64,000 bases of DNA. Origin: Desulfospira joergensenii DSM 10085. Its GTDB lineage: Bacteria; Desulfobacterota; Desulfobacteria; Desulfobacterales; Desulfobacteraceae. The stretch spans positions 2,317,223 to 2,381,222 of the forward strand of contig NZ_ATUG01000001.1 of NCBI RefSeq assembly GCF_000420085.1, written 5' to 3'. The translations under genes were made by a program, and so were the position numbers. Each line of letters opens with the position of its first letter. The first letter of the stretch is position 1. Below the pieces are notes generated by a model. The model saw only the letters and a program-made list of their open reading frames with translations. It made no database searches and was not told where the DNA came from. Shown here piece by piece: positions 17,524-27,096 of this stretch.

Positions 17524-20253
17524 ATGTCTCTATCCGGTTCCCTTTACACTGGCACCAGCGGCCTGGGCAATATGAGCAAAGCCCTCCAGGTCACCAGTAA
17601 CAATATTTCAAACATCAATACGGTCGGGTTTAAAAAAGGGAATACCACCTTTGCCGACACCCTTTACCGGACCATCGGGACCCAGGCCGGTGCGGCCCAG
17701 GTTGGACTGGGCATGTCCGTGGAAAACGTCACCCAGAACTTTTCAGACGGTTCCCCTCAAACAACAGGAAACGCCACGGACCTGGCCATCGGCGGGGACG
17801 GCTTTTTCATTGTCTCCCAGGTAGGTTCGGATGAGACCTATTATACCCGTGCCGGCAATTTTTTCTTTAACGAGAGCGGCGCTCTGGTCAACTCAGGAGG
17901 ATACGTGCTCCAGGGGTGGAACGTGGATGAAGAAGGGGACTCGATCGGCGCCATCACCGATCTCATATTAACCGAATTCACCAGCTCGCCGGAAAAGACC
18001 AAGGAGATGACTGTTATCACCAATCTGGACTCGGATGCAAACGCCAATCCTTCAGTCCTGTCCAATAAATATGAGTACAAAGCCGGGGAGACCACCACGG
18101 TTACATCGGATACCTACGAACACGCGTGCCCGGTAACGGTCTATGACTCCCTGGGATCTGCCCATGAAGTCACCGTCTATTACGATAAAAAATCGGGCAC
18201 CACCTGGGAGTACATCATCGTATGCGACCCGGAAGAGGACAACCGGGCCCTGGTCCAGGGCAGTTCCTCCCAGGGACTTCTGGCCCGGGGAACCATTGAA
18301 TTTTCGGAAAACTCGGGCCATATCATCAGCATGACCATGGAAGAGTTCACCGGCCGGGTGGGAAATGTTGCGACCGCCGGGAACAACACCGTGGACGACA
18401 TCAACTTTGAAATCGAAGATTCGGAAGCCATGCTGGTAGACGGGTACGGCATTGAAATGACCTTTGACGGCAGTAAGTGGGTCCTTAATACGGCCGGCCT
18501 GCCGGACAATTACAAGAACGCGGAGATCATCTATTCCGATGACCAGAACATCCACCTGGTTCTGGATCCCACCAGCAGCGGCGGTACTGAAGAAGCGGAC
18601 CTGAAGATCAAGCTTGACAAGAATGCCATGGCCGGGGATACCCTCAGTTTTGATGTCAACGACACCACGGATCTCCATGTCCAGGATCTTGAGGAGGTCT
18701 TCTATACCGGGGACGCCATCGGCAATACCACATATGGCATCAATGACCCCAGCATCATGACCCGGGACGCGGAAGGCCTGAGCATTATCTGGAATCCCGT
18801 GACCGAGGCCTGGTATTGGAGCAACCCGGAAGACGCAGCTGCGGCAGGCACCCTGGTGACGGACCCGTCCACCAATAATGCGGCGGCCGTCAACACCGCC
18901 CCGGCCAACATGACGATCAACAATGCCAAAGGCCTGACCATGGCGGTGGAGGATGTGGACCTGATGTACAACGCCGCCCTCGGGGCATGGGACTGGAACC
19001 AGGCCCTCAGGAAAGCCGATCTCGTGGATGAGGACAATTCATTTGACGCGGACATGACCCTGTCCGTCATCACGTCAGGGGACGAAGGGGCCGTGGCCAC
19101 GACGGGTGATATTGTGCTGGAGTGGGACGGCACCCAGTGGAATGTGACCAATGACGGCGGACTCAACGTGACTGTCGTGGCCGCGGAAAGCAGCAGCACC
19201 CAGGTTCAAGTCGAAATCTGGGATACCAACGCGGCCCAGGCCTCCACCATTCAGTATACCTTTGACTCGGCCGTCACAGCCGCAGGTGAGACCGTTTCCT
19301 TTGGCATCAATCCCACCCCGCCGGCCGAATACGCCGAGGCCGATATTGTCACCACCGGGAACAACAGCGTGGCCATTGATTTTGACGGAAACGGGTCCAC
19401 CGACATGACCTTTAACGTTACCTCAGGGGCCGCTGCCACCCTTGGGGGCGGGGAAACCCTGAGCTTTGACGTGGACCCGGACGTGCCCCCTGCCGAATAC
19501 AGCAATGCCACTCTTTCCGGAGATAAGACAGAGGCGGTGATAGACCTGGACGGTTCCGGGGGCGAGGATGACAGGGATGACATCGTCTTTACCTTTGCAG
19601 AAGACTTATCCTCCGGCACCGACACCCATCCCCTGGATGACCGGAGCGTGATCACCTTTGACATCTCAGGCTCCAGCGTCTGGCGGGAATGCTCCACTGA
19701 CGAGGCTAAGGATACCGGGTATTTTCAGTTCAGCACGGACTTCCTCGGCGGGGAATACGGTACAACGGGAACTAATATTTCCTTGAACATCGGTTCCCGT
19801 TGGGACGGCAATAACTGGGTCAATGATTCCCTTTCCACCACCCAGTACGGCGAGTCCTCCTCAACCACCTACCACGATGCGGACGGATATCCCCCCGGCG
19901 ATCTGACAGGGGTGGAAGTATCATCCGACGGCACGGTGACCGGCACCTACGACAACGGTCAGCTTTTGGCTTTGTTCAATATCGCCCTGGCAGATTTTAA
20001 CAATCCCAACGGCCTGAAAAGCGAAGGGGGGAATCTTTACTCGGAAACCACGGACAGCGGGTCGGCCATCACAAACTCAGCCGGGGAAAACGGGCTTGGG
20101 GAACTGAGCTCCTATACCCTTGAGATATCCAACGTGGATATCTCCGAAGAATTTGTTTCCATGATCGAGCTTCAAAACGGCTACGAGGCCAATGCAAAAG
20201 TGATCACCACCGTAGACGAGATGATGAGCACGGTAATTTCCATGAAACGATAG
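17524..20253 (+). CDS. flgE: Flagellar hook protein, oversized
   Basis: 909 residues, about twice the common length. The N-terminus (SGSLYTGTSGLGNMSKALQV, SNNISNINTVGFKKGNTTF) and the C-terminus (EEFVSMIELQNGYEANAKVI ... MMSTVISMKR) are the conserved D0 segments that stack in the hook core. The middle ~550 residues form added surface domains, with several similar units containing a Trp-Asn turn (FDGSKWVLNTAG, WDGTQWNVTNDGG) and Asp-rich loops (DFDGNGSTD, DLDGSGGED) that recur in FlgK and FlgL here. ATG at 17524 with AAGGAG upstream, 54 bp after flgD. The gene name rests on ends and context; the insert has no assigned function. Confidence 0.93.
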   Translation: MSLSGSLYTGTSGLGNMSKALQVTSNNISNINTVGFKKGNTTFADTLYRTIGTQAGAAQVGLGMSVENVTQNFSDGSPQTTGNATDLAIGGDGFFIVSQVGSDETYYTRAGNFFFNESGALVNSGGYVLQGWNVDEEGDSIGAITDLILTEFTSSPEKTKEMTVITNLDSDANANPSVLSNKYEYKAGETTTVTSDTYEHACPVTVYDSLGSAHEVTVYYDKKSGTTWEYIIVCDPEEDNRALVQGSSSQGLLARGTIEFSENSGHIISMTMEEFTGRVGNVATAGNNTVDDINFEIEDSEAMLVDGYGIEMTFDGSKWVLNTAGLPDNYKNAEIIYSDDQNIHLVLDPTSSGGTEEADLKIKLDKNAMAGDTLSFDVNDTTDLHVQDLEEVFYTGDAIGNTTYGINDPSIMTRDAEGLSIIWNPVTEAWYWSNPEDAAAAGTLVTDPSTNNAAAVNTAPANMTINNAKGLTMAVEDVDLMYNAALGAWDWNQALRKADLVDEDNSFDADMTLSVITSGDEGAVATTGDIVLEWDGTQWNVTNDGGLNVTVVAAESSSTQVQVEIWDTNAAQASTIQYTFDSAVTAAGETVSFGINPTPPAEYAEADIVTTGNNSVAIDFDGNGSTDMTFNVTSGAAATLGGGETLSFDVDPDVPPAEYSNATLSGDKTEAVIDLDGSGGEDDRDDIVFTFAEDLSSGTDTHPLDDRSVITFDISGSSVWRECSTDEAKDTGYFQFSTDFLGGEYGTTGTNISLNIGSRWDGNNWVNDSLSTTQYGESSSTTYHDADGYPPGDLTGVEVSSDGTVTGTYDNGQLLALFNIALADFNNPNGLKSEGGNLYSETTDSGSAITNSAGENGLGELSSYTLEISNVDISEEFVSMIELQNGYEANAKVITTVDEMMSTVISMKR

Positions 20254-20262
20254 GGAGGCGAT

Positions 20263-20727
20263 ATGACACCCTTGTTTAAAAAAACTGCAGAGAATGACGG
20301 TTTCCATACCCTGGAAAGAAAGATGGTCCGGACCCTGGCCCTTCACCGGGAACTGCAAAAATTGCTGGAAGCCGAACACGAGGCAGGGTCAAATTTCGAA
20401 ACCCGAACCCTTACCAAACTGACTTTAAGAAAAAACAACTGCATCAACCGCCTGGAGAACCTGGTGGGTTCCATCCGTGACCAGCTGATCCGAATGGCTG
20501 AAAAGGAGTTGCCCCGCACCTGCCCCCGGACCCTGGCAAACCGGCTGAGGACCATCCCCGGACTCACCCCGGACCGGGAAGAGGTTCTTCTTCCCCTGGC
20601 CAGGGAGCTTGAGGAGGAGAACAGGGCCCTGATTGAGGCGACCCGCAAAAACATCATCATGTTCAAGGGTGCCATGAACCGGATCTGGGCCGTATCCCGC
20701 TATGCCAATCAGGGAGGAGGAGAATGA
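20263..20727 (+). CDS. FlgN-like flagellar export chaperone
   Basis: 154-residue, highly charged, helical protein with no signal peptide. FlgN chaperones keep the hook-filament junction proteins FlgK and FlgL soluble before export. The sequence itself is poorly conserved, as is normal for FlgN, so the call depends on the long helical pattern (RTLALHRELQKLLEAEH, LARELEEENRALIEATRKN) and on its place directly before flgK. It starts 10 bp after flgE behind GGGAGGCG, and its last codons overlap the flgK start in an ATGA junction. Moderate confidence; flgN is the best match but I leave the symbol empty. Confidence 0.65.
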   Translation: MTPLFKKTAENDGFHTLERKMVRTLALHRELQKLLEAEHEAGSNFETRTLTKLTLRKNNCINRLENLVGSIRDQLIRMAEKELPRTCPRTLANRLRTIPGLTPDREEVLLPLARELEEENRALIEATRKNIIMFKGAMNRIWAVSRYANQGGGE

Positions 20728-23700
20728 GCAGTCTCAACGCCATTCTGAACATGGCCCAATCCGCCCTCAGAACCTACCAGGCCGCCATCAGCGTCACCGG
20801 GCAGAACGCCGCCAATGCGGACAACACCACGTACAGCATCCAAACCCTTGAATACGGGACCACAAAATACATCTCCTCGGGCGGACAGATTTACGGGACC
20901 GGGGTAACCGTAGCGTCGGTAACCCGGGAAATCAACCAGCTTCTGGAAAACCGGCTGACCACGGAAGTGTCCACCCAGGCGGCCCTGGAACAGGAACTGG
21001 TCTATATGACCCAAATCGAGGACCTCTTTTCAGAAGATTCAGCCGACAGCCTCAACACTCTCCTGGACAACTACTGGAGCGCCTGGGAATCCCTGAGCAA
21101 CACCCCTTCCGTGGCCACGGAACAGGAGAAGGTCTATACATCCGGACTGGCCCTGGCCCAGCGCCTCAACGAAATCAGCCAATCTCTTGGAGATCTTGTC
21201 CAGGACCTGGATCGGGAAATCTCTTCGGCCATGGGCGATATAAACTCCATTACCGCAGAACTGGCCGCCCTGAACAAGGCAATCATGACAGCGGAAAGTT
21301 CAGGGGCAAATGCCAATGACTTAAGCGACCGGCGCAACGCCCTGGTCGACGAACTGGGAGAACTCATCGACATCGACCTAACGGTCAAGGAGGACGGCTC
21401 TTACCTGATTTCCACGGGCGGAGGCCTTCCCCTGGTGGAAGACTATATCTCCCATCCCCTTCAGGTCTCTGATGACCGGGTATACTGGTGCGGCGTCTCC
21501 GGCACCACCCACGATATCACCGATGATATTTCAGGCGGTTCCCTGGCCGGATCACTGACGATCAGGGATGCCGCGCTCCCGGAAACCCTGGCCAACCTGA
21601 ACGAACTGGTTTCGAACCTGATCTGGACCTTAAACTATCAGCATTCCCAGGGAACCGGCCAGTCCTATTTTTCCGGGCCTTTGGAGGGCACCTATGCCAC
21701 AGGAGAGAGCGGGGTATTGAACAGCCTGGCCTATGGGGACAAGATCGATTATCTAAAGGATTTTTCCATGGTGATCCAGAACAGCGGGTCATCCATTAGC
21801 ACCTACCAGACCGTTCTGGTGGACATGGGCATCTCCCAGGCCGAGATCTTTGATATCCTGGGCACGGGCCGGGCCAATTCCACCTATGAACTCACCGTGA
21901 TCGACGGAGGAGTGCTGGGGGAACAGAGCCTTGCCCAGTCCCTGGCCGGAGGCGGGATCACCTCGTCTGCCTCCGGCAGTGTGGCCGACGCCCTAAACGC
22001 AGCCCTGGCCGAACAGGTCCTGATCATCACCGGCGGGGAAGAAAACCAGAGGGTACGGATCAGCGATTCCGGCTCCGGCGCAAGGCGGAGCGCCGCTCAG
22101 ATTGCAGCGGAATTAAACGACATTGACGGCATCTCGGCCAATGCCTCTGGCACAGAGGCTGAATTCAGCCTGAACGGGGTCACCAATGCCCAGGACGGTG
22201 ATATCTTAAGCTTCACCCTCCATGTGGACGGCCAGGAAGAGATCGTGGAATTCACCGTGGATTCCTCTGCCGGGACCCTTGGGGAACAATTTGAGGATGC
22301 CCTGGAGTCGGCTGCCCAAAAAATCAACCAGACCAACGGGGATACGGATCTCCTGGTAAACGGCACCTCCATTGAAAGCGCCTCGGGAGCCACAATCGGG
22401 ATCCAGGACTTTGGGGTGGTTGACAATGCCGGGGTGGCCCTGGACAATTTCCAGAATTTTAATGCCGGAGATACCCTTACCCTGACCGTTGCCACCGATG
22501 CCACGCCTTCCGAGCTGGTTACGGTCACCGTGGATCTGACCGATGTGGATACCACGGACGCCGATGAGATGGCCCAGGTCTTTTATGGTGCCATTTCCAA
22601 TCAGATTTCAGACGAGCCCTTTACAGTAGAGTTGAACGAGGCCACGGGGCAGGTCATTGTCAGGACCACGGACGGAACCGGCCTTATCCTGTCTGCCGCT
22701 TCCGGGGATACGGGCAACGACGCCAGCATGGACGTTACCACCCTGGGCACCGGCACGGCCATAGGAGACGGCCAGCTCGACTTTGACGGCACCGACCAGG
22801 AAAGTGCCACACCAGACAACACTGCGGACGACTGTCTCGGCTTTTCCCTTCCCGGATGCTCAAGCAGCGGCAGTGGTTCGGCAACCATCCTTGTGGGGGA
22901 GGCCGGCGGCATCTATGATACGGCGGCCGTGCTCACGGGTTCCGTGACCATTCTCCTGGACCCGGGCATGGAGATCACCTCCTCCGATACCTCCTTGGCA
23001 GGGCTCTTCGGCACAAAAGGGCGCGCAGGCGGGGGCAACGGCATGATCACCCTCGGGGGCACGGGAGGGTATGCCAATTTCAGCGACGGTGATCTTGTCT
23101 CCTTTGAAGTGGACGGGTACACGGTTTCCTATAACGTCACCGATCCAGGCACCGGGCTTACGGATGAGGAACAGGCCGAGCAGCTTTACAGCGCCCTTTC
23201 AGCCTCCCTTCCGTCGGATGGATACGAGGTGGTCAAAAACGGGACCAGCGTCACCATCGTGAGGACGGCTGAATCAGATACCCCCCTGGCCATCACCGGG
23301 TTTACGGACACGGGCCTGGATGCCTCCCTTGCCGTTTCCACAGGCACCGGAACCGGGGCCGATGCCCCGGAAAACAACATTCTGGTCTCAGGGGATGCCT
23401 TGAAGAATTTCACCTCGGCCGTTACCTGGGGGGATCCTGCCATCGTCTACTGGGAGATCTATGACAGCGACGGCAAGCCCACCGGAGAATCCGGGTATGT
23501 GGAGATCGATGAACCCGGGACCGTGGAGATAAAGGAGAACGGATCAACCACCCTCTTTTTTGAGGTATCCCAAGGCAGCCTTGTGGCCGGCAACACCATG
23601 AGGATCAATACCGATGAAGCCGGTGAAGCCGATCTTCTGGACCTCTCGGTTGCAGGAAAGGCCAACAGCATCGACGACACCTACGAGTTCAGGGTGAAGT

Positions 23701-24914
23701 CCGGGGGCAGCCTTCCGGACAACGACGAGCCCCTGGTCATTGAATGGTCTTCCGGGTCCTCTTCAGGCACCCTCACCATAGAGGGCAGTTCGGCATCCCA
23801 TATCCCGGTCTTCGTGGAGGTGGACGGAATGACCATCCAATTGAACGGCGGCACTCTGGTGGAAGGGGAGGTGTTCTATGTGACCACGGACGAGTCCGGC
23901 CGGGCCCTTTCCCTTGACGGGGGCGGGGACGGAACGGCCGAGACCCTGTCCGACTGGCACTGGACTCTGGATTCCTTTGCCGATGAGTTCAACCGAAGTG
24001 CAGGCGGCGTGACCGCAAGGGTCACCAGGGACCATACAATGGTCTTTGATACAGATGAAGACTACTGCGCCATGGAAAACATCAGCTACAGCGGGGCCGA
24101 CGGGATCAGCCAGGAGAACACCCGGATCTCCGTGCTCAACTATACGGCCCTGACTCTGGCGGCCCAGGATCTTAGCTTCACCCGGTCCGACGGGGTCTGG
24201 ACAATTGAAAACGATCCCTCCGGCGGCACCCTGCAGATCATCCCAGAGGGCGGGGATGACGACGGATTCATGGTGGACCTGGACGGGGACGGGCTCGGGG
24301 ATATTAAAATCCGTTTTGACCGGACCGTGACCGGGGACGGAACCATTCAAATGGATCTGGCCGAAACAGATCCATCGGATTTCAGCTTTGCCTTTGCAGG
24401 GGACAAGGACGGGGACAGCGGCCTTGCCTCGGCCCTGGGCCTCAACACATTTTTTACCGGTACAGATGCACAGACCATCGGCGTGAACAAGATCCTGGAG
24501 GACGGGGATTATCTTGCCTCGGGCATGGTGGATAAGGACACCGGTGAGATCTCTTCCGCGGACAATATCAATTCCCTGGCCATGGCCAATACACGGGATC
24601 AGACCCTTTCCATGAAACAGTGGGAGTATACCCGGGGCAAGGCCGCCGCGGCAACAAGTTCAAAAACCTGCCTGGATGACTACCAAGCCACCCTGGCTTC
24701 CGTCATCGGATATGGGGTTCAGTCCGTTCAGACTTCCCTGGATTACTCGAAACTCCTGGTGTACCAGCTAACGCAACAGCGGGATTCGGTCTCTGCGGTT
24801 TCCCTGGATGAGGAGATGATCAAACTCACAGCCCAGCAGGCTGCCTATTCCGCGGCAGCCAAGCTGTTGACTGCAGTGGACGAGATGTTTGAGACCCTTT
24901 TGGCCGTGCGCTGA
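20724..24914 (+). CDS. flgK: Hook-filament junction protein 1, giant
   Basis: 1396 residues against ~450-650 in most bacteria. The N-terminal D0/D1 region (MAQSALRTYQAAISVTGQNA, NADNTTYSIQTLEY) and the C-terminal region (GVQSVQTSLDYSKLLVYQLT, SLDEEMIKLTAQQAAYSAAA) are standard FlgK. Between them lie several hundred extra residues. Three related units occur at roughly residues 476-585, 590-690 and 785-890, each with a GDxLSF/GDLVSF strand, an alanine-rich helix and an NGTS turn. Near the end, around residue 1150-1210, is a unit with WTIENDPSGG and DLDGDGLGD that matches FlgL and FlgE. ATG at 20724 overlaps the chaperone gene. Identity firm; role of the insert unknown. Confidence 0.94.
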   Translation: MSSLNAILNMAQSALRTYQAAISVTGQNAANADNTTYSIQTLEYGTTKYISSGGQIYGTGVTVASVTREINQLLENRLTTEVSTQAALEQELVYMTQIEDLFSEDSADSLNTLLDNYWSAWESLSNTPSVATEQEKVYTSGLALAQRLNEISQSLGDLVQDLDREISSAMGDINSITAELAALNKAIMTAESSGANANDLSDRRNALVDELGELIDIDLTVKEDGSYLISTGGGLPLVEDYISHPLQVSDDRVYWCGVSGTTHDITDDISGGSLAGSLTIRDAALPETLANLNELVSNLIWTLNYQHSQGTGQSYFSGPLEGTYATGESGVLNSLAYGDKIDYLKDFSMVIQNSGSSISTYQTVLVDMGISQAEIFDILGTGRANSTYELTVIDGGVLGEQSLAQSLAGGGITSSASGSVADALNAALAEQVLIITGGEENQRVRISDSGSGARRSAAQIAAELNDIDGISANASGTEAEFSLNGVTNAQDGDILSFTLHVDGQEEIVEFTVDSSAGTLGEQFEDALESAAQKINQTNGDTDLLVNGTSIESASGATIGIQDFGVVDNAGVALDNFQNFNAGDTLTLTVATDATPSELVTVTVDLTDVDTTDADEMAQVFYGAISNQISDEPFTVELNEATGQVIVRTTDGTGLILSAASGDTGNDASMDVTTLGTGTAIGDGQLDFDGTDQESATPDNTADDCLGFSLPGCSSSGSGSATILVGEAGGIYDTAAVLTGSVTILLDPGMEITSSDTSLAGLFGTKGRAGGGNGMITLGGTGGYANFSDGDLVSFEVDGYTVSYNVTDPGTGLTDEEQAEQLYSALSASLPSDGYEVVKNGTSVTIVRTAESDTPLAITGFTDTGLDASLAVSTGTGTGADAPENNILVSGDALKNFTSAVTWGDPAIVYWEIYDSDGKPTGESGYVEIDEPGTVEIKENGSTTLFFEVSQGSLVAGNTMRINTDEAGEADLLDLSVAGKANSIDDTYEFRVKSGGSLPDNDEPLVIEWSSGSSSGTLTIEGSSASHIPVFVEVDGMTIQLNGGTLVEGEVFYVTTDESGRALSLDGGGDGTAETLSDWHWTLDSFADEFNRSAGGVTARVTRDHTMVFDTDEDYCAMENISYSGADGISQENTRISVLNYTALTLAAQDLSFTRSDGVWTIENDPSGGTLQIIPEGGDDDGFMVDLDGDGLGDIKIRFDRTVTGDGTIQMDLAETDPSDFSFAFAGDKDGDSGLASALGLNTFFTGTDAQTIGVNKILEDGDYLASGMVDKDTGEISSADNINSLAMANTRDQTLSMKQWEYTRGKAAAATSSKTCLDDYQATLASVIGYGVQSVQTSLDYSKLLVYQLTQQRDSVSAVSLDEEMIKLTAQQAAYSAAAKLLTAVDEMFETLLAVR

Positions 24915-24945
24915 TTCGGGTTGGATATTTCATGAAAATTTAAGC

Positions 24946-24965
24946 TTTTCCAGTAGTCTGGAAAA
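24946..24965 (+). other. Intercistronic stem-loop between flgK and flgL
   Basis: Perfect 8-bp inverted repeat TTTTCCAG-TAGT-CTGGAAAA in the 77-bp gap between flgK and flgL. It has no following T-run, so it is more likely an mRNA processing or stability element than a terminator. Confidence 0.4.
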
Positions 24966-24991
24966 CCGGATTTCAACTGAGGAGAATTACC

Positions 24992-26944
24992 ATGAGAGTC
25001 CCATCCATAAGCATATACAAACAGGCCACCTATCAACTCGGCCGCCTGACCAGCGATCTGGCCGAAGCCAATGAAAAAGGCACCGTCCGGGTCAGTTCTG
25101 CGTCCGATGACCCCGCGGGCATGGCCCGGATACTCGACATCGACTCCAACCTGTCCTGCCTGAAACAGATCCAGGCCAATGTCTACCAGGGCCAGACCGT
25201 TTTAACCGGTGCCGAGACCACCCTGGAAACCATGGCAGATCTGATGCTGGAACTCAACCTCTTGTGTTCCCAACTGGCCAATGCATCGGCCACCACCCAG
25301 GCCCGGGTCAATGCCGCAGAAAACATGGTGCTTTACCTGGACCAGCTCTTGGATCTTGCCAACACCGAGGCTTACGGCGGCTACATCTTTGCCGGGGACG
25401 ATAACCAGGCCGCCCCCTTCTCCTATGACGATGAGGACTATCCCTTAAGTGTGACCTACCAGGGCAGTAAGGATTGCATCAGTTTGAAGACCGGTGAGGA
25501 CACGGTTCTGTCCCTTGGCTGTTGCGGCTGCGATCTGTTTTACGAGGATGAGATTCTCGTGGATGAAAGCAACAACCTGATTGTGTTTCAGGAAGACCCC
25601 GGCACTGGAACCGAGAATATTCTGACCATTGAAGCTCGCGTTCCCAACGGAACCTATACCCGGGAGGGGCTGGCCAAGGCCGTTGAGGACGCCATGAACG
25701 AGGCCTCCCGGGAAGATGGATACGGTGTGGGCTACGAGATCGGTTATGATGAGACGGACAACAACTTTTCCATCGGCACAGACGGCTCCTATGACCGAGT
25801 CATGGAAATCATCCTGGTTGCCCAGCACACGGATACGGTCCGGATATCGGGACTGAGCGTTGACGAAGGAGATTTCCCGGATCTGGAGATCGAAATAACA
25901 AGCCCTTCCAACCTGACCGAGTACACCCCGGACCCTGAAGGGTCAGAGCCCCTGACCCTGACCTATAACTCCGACGGAACCTGGACCGTGGAAAATGATC
26001 CCGGGTACGGGCTGGGTTCCACCATCGAAGGAAGCGGAGAAACCCTGGAAATCGACGTCGACGACGACGGAGTGGCCGATATTGTCCTGGACCTCAATGA
26101 TACGCCCGAGGAAGGGGCCACCATATCTTTTGATATTGTGAAAGGCTATGAAAACAACAGCATTCTGCCGGACCTGGGATTTGATGGGGATACCGTGTCG
26201 ATCAAACCTGTCCAGAGCGACAAGGCCGTTGCCGACACATTTACCGTGGTGGCCGGTGAAAACGACGCCATAGATTTCACAGAGACCCTCCTGGGGGAAA
26301 ACGAATCCTCCACCCAGCTCACCGCTTATATTGAACCCGGCACATACTCGGATCCGGCAAACTATGCCGAGGCCGTGGAAGACTCCTTGGAGGCCGCATC
26401 GGCCGAAAGAGGCAGCCGGGTCAATTACGAGGTGATTTACGACGAGGAAAACCAGACCTTTACCATCCAGGAAGATACGGATACCGGCCGACAGCTTACC
26501 TCCTTTGACCTGCTCTTTTCAAGCGGCACCAACAGCGATACCAGTGCCGCCGCAGACCTGGGATTTGACGCTCGAGATGTAGATTCCGGCCCCGTTGAGG
26601 GAGAAGAGGCTACCTGGAGTATCTTTGATACCATTTTTGACCTGAAAACCGCCCTGACAGAAAGTGACGTGGACGCGATCCAGCGGGCCATGATCCGCCT
26701 GGAAAACCACTACACCAGCCTCACATCCAGCATCTCCTCCATCGGCATCGCCTATACTAACCTGACCGCTGCGGATACCTCGGCATCTGACAACGAACTC
26801 ATCTTGACTACCCAGCGTTCCGATGTCAAGGATGCAGATACCGTGGAGGCGATCATGAATCTCAAGAATCTCGAGACAGTGTATGAGGCTGCTTTGAGTT
26901 CCTGCTCCACCATCATGGGACTGAGCCTGGTGGACTACTTGTAA
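24992..26944 (+). CDS. flgL: Hook-filament junction protein 3, oversized
   Basis: 650 residues against ~300-400 normally. The N-terminus (MRVPSISIYKQATYQLGRLT ... ASDDPAGMARILDIDSNL) and C-terminus (TTQRSDVKDADTVEAIMNLK ... STIMGLSLVDYL) are the conserved flagellin-like helices of FlgL. The insert has two copies of a ~100-residue unit, at residues ~194-262 and ~424-525, each with an F(Q/T)E strand, a G-T-Y turn and an AVED helix, the same unit found in FliD. Between them, ~321-383, is the WTVENDPGYG / DVDDDGVAD unit shared with FlgK and FlgE. ATG at 24992 behind GAGGAG. Last gene of the plus-strand flagellar series before a strong terminator. Confidence 0.94.
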   Translation: MRVPSISIYKQATYQLGRLTSDLAEANEKGTVRVSSASDDPAGMARILDIDSNLSCLKQIQANVYQGQTVLTGAETTLETMADLMLELNLLCSQLANASATTQARVNAAENMVLYLDQLLDLANTEAYGGYIFAGDDNQAAPFSYDDEDYPLSVTYQGSKDCISLKTGEDTVLSLGCCGCDLFYEDEILVDESNNLIVFQEDPGTGTENILTIEARVPNGTYTREGLAKAVEDAMNEASREDGYGVGYEIGYDETDNNFSIGTDGSYDRVMEIILVAQHTDTVRISGLSVDEGDFPDLEIEITSPSNLTEYTPDPEGSEPLTLTYNSDGTWTVENDPGYGLGSTIEGSGETLEIDVDDDGVADIVLDLNDTPEEGATISFDIVKGYENNSILPDLGFDGDTVSIKPVQSDKAVADTFTVVAGENDAIDFTETLLGENESSTQLTAYIEPGTYSDPANYAEAVEDSLEAASAERGSRVNYEVIYDEENQTFTIQEDTDTGRQLTSFDLLFSSGTNSDTSAAADLGFDARDVDSGPVEGEEATWSIFDTIFDLKTALTESDVDAIQRAMIRLENHYTSLTSSISSIGIAYTNLTAADTSASDNELILTTQRSDVKDADTVEAIMNLKNLETVYEAALSSCSTIMGLSLVDYL

Positions 26945-27027
26945 CCGGCCGAACCATGACCCTCCCGGGGCCTGTCTTTTATCGGGGCAGACCCGGTCCC
27001 CGGCTCCTTTCCATCTCTCCCTCCATA

Positions 27028-27063
27028 ACAAACCCCCGGGGGCATTCGCCCCCGGGGGTTTGT
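27028..27063. terminator. Bidirectional terminator between flgL and flagellin
   Basis: Perfect inverted repeat: arms ACAAACCCCCGGGGG and CCCCCGGGGGTTTGT around CATTCG; the outer loop bases also pair, giving a 16-bp stem. It lies between the converging flgL and flagellin genes and ends in TTTGT on one side, so it can serve both directions. Confidence 0.85.
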
Positions 27064-27096
27064 CGTTTCAGGCCTTGGCCCGGCTATTTTACTGGT

